Made by a program: the position numbers and the translations under genes. DNA of 64,000 bases from Vibrio mangrovi (GTDB lineage: Bacteria; Pseudomonadota; Gammaproteobacteria; Enterobacterales; Vibrionaceae), in the NCBI RefSeq assembly GCF_024346955.1, contig NZ_AP024883.1, positions 186,001-250,000 of the forward strand, given 5' to 3'. Positions 1-7,784 of this stretch are shown here, piece after piece; the stretch's first letter is position 1, and every line of letters starts with the position of its first letter. The notes under the pieces were generated by a model, which made no database searches, had not been told where the DNA came from, and saw only the letters and a program-made list of their open reading frames with translations.

Positions 1-2
1 TC

Positions 3-410
3 ACCAGAATGAGCCGGAAACGAGTTCTGGTTGTCAGTGGTTTTATCCAGCTTATCGGTATCCTGGCGATTGTTCTGCCGGTGTTCGGCTATACCGATAG
101 TGTATCGGTTACTTTGGCAATCGGTCTTTATTTTATTTGCTATAACCCGGCGGCAACCATTCTGGCGACGTTGATGATGGATCAGATCTCCGGTCAGGCT
201 CCTGGCTCCGAATATACCCTGCAATATAGTCTGAAAATGTTCTTCAGTATGGGAATGATCTCCGTCGGGACTGCCATGCTTGGGCCTTATGGTTATCAGG
301 GGGTTCTTCTATTGTCTTTTGCCGTCGGTGTTTTTGCTTGTGGACTGTCCTGGTTATACCGGGAGACAGAAACAAGCGATGTGGCGTATGAAAAACTATG
401 CGCAGAATAG
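3..410 (+). CDS. MFS transporter, C-terminal part (cut by window edge)
   Basis: This is the last ~135 residues of a membrane protein whose start lies outside the window; the frame is open back to base 3. It shows about four hydrophobic segments with short charged loops and ends in a charged tail (RETETSDVAYEKLCAE), as in 12-helix major facilitator proteins. It sits 31 bases upstream of two fused ABC half-transporters and runs in the same direction, so it probably belongs to the same operon. In yersiniabactin-type clusters an MFS protein (YbtX) accompanies the YbtP/YbtQ pair, and I infer a related role in siderophore handling. The family call is moderate because only the C-terminal third is visible; substrate is unknown. 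Confidence 0.6.
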   Translation, partial: TRMSRKRVLVVSGFIQLIGILAIVLPVFGYTDSVSVTLAIGLYFICYNPAATILATLMMDQISGQAPGSEYTLQYSLKMFFSMGMISVGTAMLGPYGYQGVLLLSFAVGVFACGLSWLYRETETSDVAYEKLCAE

Positions 411-441
411 TGTCGGTTGACCGTAATCAAAGAGGCACCTG

Positions 442-2280
442 ATGGTGAAAAGCAACAAGCAAGACTCTGGTTCCGGGGACGCATTGAGACGTTTACGGCA
501 ACCGGTGAAAAACCAGATTTGGATCAGTCTGCTCCTTGGCGGCATCGGATCATTAACCACCTTGATGACTTTTGTCGGGTTGGCTGAGCTGGGGAAACTG
601 TTGCTGCTATCATCCATTCCCGATGTCGGAGCTATTTTACAGTTCGGTCTGCTCGTGATAAGCGGCATATCACTGGGATGGTTCTGTACCGGCTTAGCCT
701 TGTGGGTCAGTCATCTCGCAGATAACAAACTGCAGGCATCCCTACGCAGAGCGTTGGTCCGGCGTTTAGCTCAGGTTCCTTTAGGCTGGTATTCTGACAA
801 AAATTCAGGGGCGGTGAGAAAAGCCGTTCAGGACGATCTGGAAGATTTACATCACCTTATCGCTCATCACTATGTGGATGTTGCCAGTGCGACCGTTCTG
901 CCTTTGGGAGGTATCGTTTACCTGATATACCTCGACTGGCATCTGGCCCTGTTAGCTGTCGCCACACTGCCTGTCTACGTCATCACTTACGGGTGGATGC
1001 TGTATGGTTTCAAAGACAAGATGCAACAACTGGACAGAAGCTTTACTGCGGTGAGCTCTGCAATTGTTGAGTTTGTACAGGGGATCGAAGTTGTCAAAAT
1101 CTTTGGTCAGCAGGGCGGTTCTCACGCACGATATCAACAAGCGGTGAACGATTTCCGTCAACGTTATATCGGTTGGGTCAGCCCATTGCTTCGTATTGAG
1201 GCAATCACTTCCATGGCGATATCGGTTCCCGTCATTGCCCTGACCAGTCTGATTGGCGGTAGCTGGATGGTCCGGCATGGCTGGGTGTCCGGGGTTGACC
1301 TGTTGGCAGAATTGTTGGTTGCAATGGTTATTCCTCAATCCCTGATGGTGTTAAATCAAAGTATAACGCTGGAGAGAAAAGCGGTCTCGGCATCAGAAAG
1401 AGTGTCAGAACTACTGAATGCCCGGGCATTGCCGCAGGCCGAAAAGCCCGAAGAACCCGGCAGTGCCGATATTCATTTTGATCAGGTGAGCTTCAGCTTC
1501 AGTGGTGATCAGCCTGTCCTCAAAAACATCAATTTGTTTTGCCCGGCAGGAACGGTTACCGCACTGGTCGGCCCTTCAGGGAGCGGAAAATCAACACTTG
1601 CCAAGCTGGTGCCCCGTTTCTATGACGTCACTGCCGGTACCCTGCGAATCGGTGGTGTTGATGTCAGAAACATTGCATCTGATTGCCTCTATCGCCATGT
1701 CGGTTTTGTGCTACAAGACGTACAACTTCTGCGTATGAGTGTCCGTGACAATTTCAGGCTGGCGAAAGCCGACGCCAGCCAGCAAGAGATTGAGCGTGTT
1801 GCTCGTTTAGCTTTGCTCCATGACCGGATTATGTCATTGCCCAGAGGTTATGATTCGGTGATTGAGGAAGATGCCCTGTTTTCCGGCGGAGAAGCTCAGC
1901 GGTTTTCTATCGCCAGAACTCTGCTGGCAGATACGCCGATTGTGATTCTCGATGAGGCGACGGCTCACGCCGATGTCGAATCCGAAGCAATGGTACAGCA
2001 AGCTCTGGCTGCCGTCACCGCAGGCCGCACCGTATTGGTGATTGCTCATCGTCTGCCTACGATTCAGGAAGTCGATCAAATTGTTGTTTTAGACCAAGGG
2101 GAAATCAAAGAGCAAGGCACTCATGCTGAATTACTTGACTGCCAGGGGATCTATTTTCGTCTGTGGCAGTCATTGTCGGTGGCGTCTGGTTCCATTTTAA
2201 AACGAGGTGCCGGCAGTGAATCTGAAGCGGTGCCTGATGTATGTGGGGATGCGGATGTCCCGATGCCGGTAAAGGAGTAA
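442..2280 (+). CDS. ABC transporter, fused permease-ATPase (YbtP/YbtQ-like), first of pair
   Basis: A 612-residue half-transporter: an N-terminal six-helix exporter-type membrane domain (about residues 25-310) followed by an ATPase domain. The Walker A motif GPSGSGKST is near residue 377, the signature reads FSGGEAQRFSIARTLL near 480 (Phe in place of the usual Leu), and Walker B with the catalytic Glu is VILDEAT near 502. The start at 442 has an AGAGG site a few bases upstream. It is followed after four bases by a second, similar half-transporter, so the two likely form a heterodimer. Exporter-fold pairs of this layout next to an AraC regulator and a Fur box are typical of Fe-siderophore importers such as YbtPQ. 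Substrate is inferred from context. Confidence 0.8.
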   Translation: MVKSNKQDSGSGDALRRLRQPVKNQIWISLLLGGIGSLTTLMTFVGLAELGKLLLLSSIPDVGAILQFGLLVISGISLGWFCTGLALWVSHLADNKLQASLRRALVRRLAQVPLGWYSDKNSGAVRKAVQDDLEDLHHLIAHHYVDVASATVLPLGGIVYLIYLDWHLALLAVATLPVYVITYGWMLYGFKDKMQQLDRSFTAVSSAIVEFVQGIEVVKIFGQQGGSHARYQQAVNDFRQRYIGWVSPLLRIEAITSMAISVPVIALTSLIGGSWMVRHGWVSGVDLLAELLVAMVIPQSLMVLNQSITLERKAVSASERVSELLNARALPQAEKPEEPGSADIHFDQVSFSFSGDQPVLKNINLFCPAGTVTALVGPSGSGKSTLAKLVPRFYDVTAGTLRIGGVDVRNIASDCLYRHVGFVLQDVQLLRMSVRDNFRLAKADASQQEIERVARLALLHDRIMSLPRGYDSVIEEDALFSGGEAQRFSIARTLLADTPIVILDEATAHADVESEAMVQQALAAVTAGRTVLVIAHRLPTIQEVDQIVVLDQGEIKEQGTHAELLDCQGIYFRLWQSLSVASGSILKRGAGSESEAVPDVCGDADVPMPVKE

Positions 2281-2284
2281 TGCA

Positions 2285-4021
2285 ATGTATCAAGCGCTGA
2301 AAAAAATCCTCGGTGATGAACATACCCGGCAACTCAATCTGTATCTGGTTTTAGTGATTGGCTTTTCGGTGATTCAGGGACAGGCTCTGATGATGTTGGT
2401 TCCGGCTTTAGATGCTTTGTTCCGTCAAGATTTTGCAGCAATGGAGACACATATTCTCTATTTTGCCGTTGCGGTTATGTTCGGTTGCTTCTTTCATTAC
2501 CAGCATACGATGCAAGGTTTTAAGCTGGCGCTGGTGTTATTAAAGAATCTCCATCACCGTCTTGGGGATCATTTGATGACTTTGCCTATGGGGTGGTTTT
2601 CGATGGAAAAAATCGGACGTTTATCCCGCAGTGCAACAAACGGTAGCCTGTCGGTAACCAATATTTTTGTGCGATTACTTGCGTCTGTGGTCTCAGGTAT
2701 TCTGACGCCGCTGACTATCGCATTCCTCATGTTATTTATCGACTGGAGAATGGGAGCCACACTACTGCTATGTGCACCGGTGATTTATTTCACCCACAAG
2801 TGGTGTGCAAAGTGGATCGGTGAAATGGAGAAAAGCACTGACCGGGCCGGAGTTGAGGCCAGTAACCGAGTGGTGGAGTTCGCCGGTAATCAACAGGTGC
2901 TCCGTATATTCGGATTATCACAAGAAGGCTATCAGCCACTGGAATCCGCGCTTGATTCACAAAATGCCGCTGGTGGATCGATGCTCTCTCAGACTATACC
3001 CCGTTTGCTGGTCGGTGGCGGTGTTGTGCAGTTGTCATTTATCGCGCATGTCATTGTCGGATTAACGCTGGTGCTACATCAGGAACTATCACCCGCAGAA
3101 CTTATTGCTTTGTTAGCCTTATCGGCAAGGTTCACCGGGCCTTTGGCTGAGCTGGCCGGAAAAAGCGGTCTGCTCAAAATGGCAGTCAATGATTTGACCC
3201 GCTTAAATGAGGTCTTTGATGAAAAACCACTGACTGAACCGGGGAAAACCAGAGATATTACCAGACCGGGAGAAGTGAACTTCGAGCACGTTGAGTTTCA
3301 GTACACGGACACTCAACCTGTTTTTTCAGATTTCTCTCTGAACATCCCCGCTCGTTCTATGACTGCGATTGTTGGAAGTTCCGGCTCAGGAAAAACCACA
3401 CTGATGCGTCTTATTATGAGGTATTTTGATGTCCAGCAAGGGCGAGTCATGGTTGGTGGTGTTGATGTTCGACAACAGACTATACAAGAACTCTTCAGTC
3501 AAATTTCTCTGGTCATGCAAAATGTCTATCTTTTTGATGACACACTGGAGGCCAATGTTCGGATAGGGCGGCCTGATGCTGCGCCTGAATGTATAGAAGA
3601 AGCGATGCAACTGGCAGGTGTCAATGAAGTCATACGACGATTACCCAATGGAAGCCATACCAAAGTCGGGGAAGGCGGAAGTTTGTTGTCAGGCGGAGAG
3701 AAGCAAAGAGTGGCAATCGCAAGAGCGATTCTGAAAAATGCGCCAGTCATCATATTTGATGAAGCAACCGCAGCACTTGACGGAGAAAACGAGAGAGTTA
3801 TTCAACATGCGATGCATGTTCTCAGGCAGCGTGCGACGCTCATTGTGATTACTCATAATTTATCCACGATTACGTTAGCGGATCAAATCGTGGTACTGGA
3901 ACAAGGTCACATCGTTCAGCTGGGTTGTCATACTGAGCTGGCATCCCGGCAAGGTCGTTACCGAGATTTTTGGCAGGAACGATTAAAAGTAAGAGAGTGG
4001 CGGTTGGCGACTTCCGGATGA
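2285..4021 (+). CDS. ABC transporter, fused permease-ATPase (YbtP/YbtQ-like), second of pair
   Basis: A 578-residue half-transporter with an exporter-type membrane domain (about residues 20-300) and an ATPase domain: Walker A GSSGSGKTT near residue 363, an intact LLSGGEKQR signature near 467, and Walker B VIIFDEATAALD near 488. The gene starts four bases after the stop of the first half-transporter, which indicates translational coupling and a heterodimeric transporter. Here the nucleotide-binding motifs are canonical, whereas the partner has a slightly altered signature, a common asymmetry in heterodimeric ABC systems. Together with the downstream Fur box and AraC regulator, I infer uptake (or secretion) of an iron-siderophore complex in the inner membrane. 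Confidence 0.8.
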   Translation: MYQALKKILGDEHTRQLNLYLVLVIGFSVIQGQALMMLVPALDALFRQDFAAMETHILYFAVAVMFGCFFHYQHTMQGFKLALVLLKNLHHRLGDHLMTLPMGWFSMEKIGRLSRSATNGSLSVTNIFVRLLASVVSGILTPLTIAFLMLFIDWRMGATLLLCAPVIYFTHKWCAKWIGEMEKSTDRAGVEASNRVVEFAGNQQVLRIFGLSQEGYQPLESALDSQNAAGGSMLSQTIPRLLVGGGVVQLSFIAHVIVGLTLVLHQELSPAELIALLALSARFTGPLAELAGKSGLLKMAVNDLTRLNEVFDEKPLTEPGKTRDITRPGEVNFEHVEFQYTDTQPVFSDFSLNIPARSMTAIVGSSGSGKTTLMRLIMRYFDVQQGRVMVGGVDVRQQTIQELFSQISLVMQNVYLFDDTLEANVRIGRPDAAPECIEEAMQLAGVNEVIRRLPNGSHTKVGEGGSLLSGGEKQRVAIARAILKNAPVIIFDEATAALDGENERVIQHAMHVLRQRATLIVITHNLSTITLADQIVVLEQGHIVQLGCHTELASRQGRYRDFWQERLKVREWRLATSG

Positions 4022-4048
4022 GGAATTCAGGTTTTAAATATTACCATT

Positions 4049-4067
4049 GAAAATGAGAATTATTATT
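4049..4067 (+). promoter_or_regulatory. Fur box (predicted)
   Basis: GAAAATGAGAATTATTATT matches the 19-bp Fur consensus GATAATGATAATCATTATC at 15 of 19 positions. It lies about 50 bases before the AraC-type regulator gene. It predicts iron-repressed expression of the regulator and fits the siderophore-transport reading of the neighbours. Confidence 0.65.
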
Positions 4068-4115
4068 GATAAGTTGTTCAGTATATCAGAGGATTCCTAA
4101 TACCGGGGAACAGTG

Positions 4116-5117
4116 ATGGGACAGCAAGAGAATATTCTCGATTACTATTCTGTTGAATGTGATTCCCGAAAGCAGTTTGTAGCACAGGGAAAGTCGATCA
4201 TATTAGAGCGGAGCAGCTATTCGTACCGGCTCGAACCTGAGATTGGCAATGGCTGGATGGATCTTTTTCAGATTAGTTATGGTGTGACTCTGGGGCGAGC
4301 CTGCTTCTACACCCCATTTCATTGTCAGGCCACGGATTCTCCGGGAATGATTGCTCTGTTTGTTGTGGTATCCGGCCGGCTGGATATTGAATCCTCAGAC
4401 GGACATATTCTGGAAAGTTATCAGGAGGGTTCCGTCGGACTGGGTTATCGGAAGAACATTCGTGGTATCACGATCAGTTATCAGCCGGATAAGGTCAAGA
4501 AGAAGGCTGAAGTTGTATCCATTGATATTCCGGTTACTTTTTTTAGTCAGTTATTTCCTGAAGGAAGCTGTGACTTTTCTGCTCTGCGGCTGATGCCGGA
4601 GGAAAGTTGCCTGATTCGATTTGACCACATCTGCCGACACTGTGCGCTGAGTGTTGCAAACAGTCTTATGTGTCTGGACTGCCGCCAGATAAAGGACTTC
4701 ATTCGCATTGAGTCATCAGTACTTAATCTGGTCAACATGCTCGCTTCTCATTTCAAACAACTGACTTCACTCCGGGGAACCCGTACCAATCAACGATATT
4801 ATGAAAAGGTGCGTGATGTGATGGCTATTCTCGAAGAGCAGTTCCATCAAAAGCATACCATTGCTTCATTGGCGAGATATGTTGGTTTGAATGAGTGTTA
4901 CCTCAAGGTCGCTTTTAAAGAGTTAACCGGTCAGACCATCGCTGAGTTTCAGCGAAGTATACGTCTGAATCAGGCAAAAAAACTGCTTGAAACCAAATCT
5001 TATAACGTCACTGAAATTGCTCATAATATTGGTTATAGCAACCCGGGACATTTTGCTGCGGCTTTTAAACGGGAATTTGGTATCTCTCCTTCAGGAATGA
5101 AGCTTATACCCAAGTAA
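4116..5117 (+). CDS. AraC-family transcriptional regulator (YbtA-like)
   Basis: A 333-residue regulator. The C-terminal ~100 residues form a double helix-turn-helix AraC domain (IASLARYVGLNECYLKVAFK and later VTEIAHNIGYSNPGHFAAAF, ending FGISPSG). The N-terminal part is a beta-rich sensing domain. Start choice: a GTG at 4113 directly precedes the ATG at 4116; the GGGGAA site at 4105-4110 is better spaced for the ATG. Its position after a pair of siderophore-type ABC genes and behind a Fur box parallels YbtA and PchR, which sense Fe-siderophore and activate transport genes. The family call is firm; the inducer is inferred. Confidence 0.85.
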   Translation: MGQQENILDYYSVECDSRKQFVAQGKSIILERSSYSYRLEPEIGNGWMDLFQISYGVTLGRACFYTPFHCQATDSPGMIALFVVVSGRLDIESSDGHILESYQEGSVGLGYRKNIRGITISYQPDKVKKKAEVVSIDIPVTFFSQLFPEGSCDFSALRLMPEESCLIRFDHICRHCALSVANSLMCLDCRQIKDFIRIESSVLNLVNMLASHFKQLTSLRGTRTNQRYYEKVRDVMAILEEQFHQKHTIASLARYVGLNECYLKVAFKELTGQTIAEFQRSIRLNQAKKLLETKSYNVTEIAHNIGYSNPGHFAAAFKREFGISPSGMKLIPK

Positions 5118-5225
5118 CCTCAAGATGAGGGATTCATAGTGTCTTCAATCGTTGGACTTCAATCATTAGGCATTTTATGTCCGGACCCTGCTGGGTGCTA
5201 AACTGCGTAATACTTGAGTTGTATA
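5105..5225. repeat. Possible small dispersed inverted-repeat element
   Basis: The end of the AraC gene runs into TATACCCAAGTAACCTCAAG, and about 100 bases later AATACTTGAGTTGTATA appears, whose reverse complement (TATACAACTCAAGTATT) resembles the first end. The two ends read like imperfect terminal inverted repeats of a ~120-bp non-coding element, and similar 'CCCAAGTAACCTCAAG' strings are, from memory, recurrent in Vibrio intergenic DNA. The left end supplies the stop codon of the regulator. No coding frame inside. Genome-wide copy number cannot be checked here. Confidence 0.35.
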
Positions 5226-5412
5226 TATCTGTGTCTTTACACCCACAGCCCAATAAAGAAATATTTAGTGATTCATTTATCATTATTGATTGATTTTAAT
5301 GTGACATAACGCCTTGTTTTATCAATTGATCATATCCGATTTATGAATGGACGTTATTTCATTATCGTTTTATTAATATAATGGTCAGTTCTGACTCAGA
5401 TGAATTAACTCT

Positions 5413-5850
5413 ATGAAACTAAAGTCTATTTTATTTACCTGTACGCTGTTAAGTATCATTCCTTGTTTAGCGGATGAAGCCACGACCATCACTTGCGCAT
5501 CAAACCCGTCCGGAACTGTCATGATTGAGGAAGACCGACTTTATGTTGTCGTGGATAACAAGTTGATCCGTGACGCTGATTACTGGCAGAACTTTCTTGA
5601 TGGCAATATTCAGCTTTGTACGACCCATGTCACTGATATGAGTGACTTATTTGCTAACAACAAATTCTTTAATCAGGACATCAGTCAATGGGATACCAGT
5701 CATGTCACCAATATGGACCGGATGTTTTCTGCTGCGAGCCGTTTTAACCGGGATTTGTCCACCTGGTCGGTTGAGCACGTTAAGCACCACGCTGATTTTT
5801 CCCGAAACAGCGGCCTGTCCGGAGACTCTCTCCCTGTCTTCCCACAATAG
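5413..5850 (+). CDS. Secreted BspA-like (DUF285) repeat protein, short form
   Basis: A 145-residue protein with a signal peptide (positively charged start, hydrophobic core, cleavage near CLADEA). After it comes a domain (IEEDRLYVVVDNKLIRD) shared with the next gene, then only two W-centred repeat units of the BspA/DUF285 type (FNQDISQWDTSHVTNMDRMF and a degenerate FNRDLSTWSVEHVK). It is a paralogue of the downstream protein with most repeats missing, so either an ancestral short form or a contracted copy. BspA-type repeat proteins are surface or secreted proteins often linked to adhesion; function here is unknown. No clear ribosome binding site precedes the ATG. Confidence 0.7.
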   Translation: MKLKSILFTCTLLSIIPCLADEATTITCASNPSGTVMIEEDRLYVVVDNKLIRDADYWQNFLDGNIQLCTTHVTDMSDLFANNKFFNQDISQWDTSHVTNMDRMFSAASRFNRDLSTWSVEHVKHHADFSRNSGLSGDSLPVFPQ

Positions 5851-5873
5851 CGTCTATTCATACTAGGAAAAAA

Positions 5874-7064
5874 ATGAAACACATACTTACATCACTTCTA
5901 TTTGGTTCGGCAGTACTTGCCAGCCACAATACTTATGCCGCAGACATTTCGGTCAAATGCCCGGATGCAGCGGTTAACTCAGTTATGATTGAAAATGGCA
6001 AGGTTTATGTTGTCGTTGATAATGCACTGATCAGAAACGAAGCGTTGCTGGATAATTTAGAGCAGGGACATATTTATTTTTGTACCACTCAGGTTACGAA
6101 TATGGACAGCTTACTCAGAGCGCGTGAAACGTTTAATGCCGATATCAGTGACTGGGACACATCGAATGTGACCAGTATGTCTGCTATGTTTTCTATGGCC
6201 ACAGCCTTTAATCAGAATATCGGTCAATGGAACACTTCTCAGGTGACGAATATGGCCGCCATGTTTTACCGGGCCAAAGCTTTTAACCAAGATATTGGTA
6301 ACTGGGACACATCAAAAGTTACCTTGGCATTCAGCATGTTCAATGAAGCAGAGACATTTAACCAGGATATTGGCTATTGGGATATGTCGAATGTGACTTT
6401 GATAGACGCGATGTTCAAACATGCGAAAGCTTTCAATCAGGATATCGGGTACTGGGATACATCCAGCGCAACCAATATGGGTGGTATGTTCACAGGTGCA
6501 GAAGCATTTAACCAGGACATCGGTTATTGGGACACGTCCAATGTAACCAATATGGGCAATATGTTCCAGAATGCCAAAGCCTTTAACCAGGATATTGGTT
6601 ATTGGGATACGTCTAAGGTGAAGTCCATGACGAGAATGTTTGCCGGTGCGCAGGCGTTTAACCAGAATATTGGTTACTGGGATACCTCGAATGTCACGAG
6701 AATGGACTATATGTTTAACAGTGCCTGGGCATTTGACCAGAATATTGGTCATTGGGATACGTCGAATGTCACCAATATGGAATGGATGTTTTCGGGAGCA
6801 AAAGTTTTTAACCAGGATATTGGCCGCTGGAATACATCGAAGGTTACGAAAATGGCGAGTATGTTTAGTGGGACAAGAGCCTTTAATCAGGATATCGGCC
6901 ATTGGGATACGTCGAATGTGCAATCCATGCGTAACATGTTTAGAGTCACAAAAGCTTTCTCTCAGGATCTGACGAACTGGAACGTGAGTCATGTGACAGA
7001 TCATACTGATTTTGCTCTGGACAGTGTTCTAACGGAAGCTCAATTGCCATATTTTGTTGAATAA
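5874..7064 (+). CDS. Secreted BspA-like (DUF285) repeat protein, 12 repeats
   Basis: A 396-residue protein with a signal peptide (cleavage near TYAADI), an N-terminal domain shared with the preceding gene (VMIENGKVYVVVDNALIRNE), and twelve tandem 25-residue units of the pattern AFNQDIGYWDTSNVTNM..MF. The tryptophan codons fall at an exact 75-base interval from 6153 to 6978. The last unit is degenerate (DLTNWNVSHVTDH) and matches the last unit of the short paralogue, so the pair shares both ends and differs in repeat number. A strong AGGA site lies 7 bases before the ATG. The family is usually surface-associated; a precise role cannot be assigned. A terminator follows. Confidence 0.8.
   Translation: MKHILTSLLFGSAVLASHNTYAADISVKCPDAAVNSVMIENGKVYVVVDNALIRNEALLDNLEQGHIYFCTTQVTNMDSLLRARETFNADISDWDTSNVTSMSAMFSMATAFNQNIGQWNTSQVTNMAAMFYRAKAFNQDIGNWDTSKVTLAFSMFNEAETFNQDIGYWDMSNVTLIDAMFKHAKAFNQDIGYWDTSSATNMGGMFTGAEAFNQDIGYWDTSNVTNMGNMFQNAKAFNQDIGYWDTSKVKSMTRMFAGAQAFNQNIGYWDTSNVTRMDYMFNSAWAFDQNIGHWDTSNVTNMEWMFSGAKVFNQDIGRWNTSKVTKMASMFSGTRAFNQDIGHWDTSNVQSMRNMFRVTKAFSQDLTNWNVSHVTDHTDFALDSVLTEAQLPYFVE
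6129..7028 (+). repeat. Twelve in-frame 75-bp tandem coding repeats
   Basis: Twelve units of exactly 75 bases (25 codons), each with a TGG tryptophan codon at the ninth position, at 6153, 6228, 6303 and so on to 6978. Middle units are most alike at DNA level, outer units diverge. Such an array can expand or contract by recombination without breaking the frame. Confidence 0.85.
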
Positions 7065-7086
7065 ATATCGGTTTCACTAAATGCTC

Positions 7087-7124
7087 AAAAACCAGTGCCT
7101 GATGAACCGGCACTGGTTTTTTTA
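7087..7124 (+). terminator. Rho-independent terminator after BspA-like gene
   Basis: A 13-bp perfect stem (AAAAACCAGTGCC with GGCACTGGTTTTT) around a nine-base loop, running into a T tract, 23 bases after the stop codon at 7064. Confidence 0.9.
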
Positions 7125-7383
7125 TGAAATTGGGAACTGAGATTAAATTGTTTAATTTTGTGAGATTAACCCAAATATACGCCTGTATAAATAATTCAAT
7201 TATTATAAATTATTTTATTTAATAGTTTTGTTAATATTAATTAATCAGCTGGCAATATAATGATTGCAATGGGAAACAACAAAAAATATTCCTATCTATT
7301 CACTTTTTTATCAATTAATTATGGTTATCCAACAAAGTATTTTAATTAAAATTATCTATTGAATTTTTGTGATTATAAATATA

Positions 7384-7406
7384 TTTTGTAAAAATCATTT
7401 ACAAAA
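7384..7406. promoter_or_regulatory. Inverted repeat in leader of small secreted protein gene
   Basis: TTTTGTAAA, five bases, TTTACAAAA: a perfect 9-bp inverted repeat ending 12 bases before the ATG at 7419. The rest of the AT-rich gap from 7125 to 7418 shows no gene. The position suits an operator or an mRNA hairpin over the translation start, which otherwise lacks a clear ribosome binding site. Confidence 0.4.
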
Positions 7407-7418
7407 ATCACACTCAAT

Positions 7419-7682
7419 ATGAAAGCATGGATCGCATTTTTATTGACTTTTATCTTCTCAGTCCAAGTCTATTCAGGCTCTCTTCCTCAGGATGAGAAAT
7501 TACTTCAGTCACTGATTCAGCGTGGTGTTATCTGTCAGGGGTTAACCTACGATGAACAGCAAGAGGCTCTGCGTATTTATCTGAGCGAAAGGCAAAAAAT
7601 TAATAAAGATAAATCATCGGAAACAGCAGCAGAGCCTGAAGAAAATTCTTCTGAGTCGTGCATTGCACCACCTAAGAAATAA
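7419..7682 (+). CDS. Small secreted protein resembling the PrtV propeptide
   Basis: An 87-residue protein with a signal peptide (MKAWIAFLLTFIFSVQVYSG). Its mature part, DEKLLQSLIQRGVICQGLTY followed by an EQQEALRIYLSERQKIN helix, aligns with the N-terminal pro-region of the protease encoded 100 bases downstream (EEKLIEMLVRKGIVDSNASE then EKHRALQEYLAKKIN). The C-terminal tail is acidic and polar with a Cys. It therefore looks like a free-standing copy of the protease propeptide. Propeptides of secreted proteases commonly act as folding aids or inhibitors, so a role in controlling the neighbouring protease is a plausible inference, unproven. Two cysteines may form a disulfide. Confidence 0.6.
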   Translation: MKAWIAFLLTFIFSVQVYSGSLPQDEKLLQSLIQRGVICQGLTYDEQQEALRIYLSERQKINKDKSSETAAEPEENSSESCIAPPKK

Positions 7683-7784
7683 CATCACATACAACGAAAT
7701 CTGTTTATTTTGATTTCTGTCTTTAATCAAAGACCAGAAAACGTTGGCTATTCGTAAACACAAAAAATAAAGAAGGATTATCAA

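Noticed and set aside
6312..7004. A 230-codon open frame antisense to the BspA-like repeats.
   Set aside because: It is an artefact of the 75-bp periodic coding repeat on the other strand: a repeat with no stop in one unit gives a long open frame. No ribosome site and low-complexity product.
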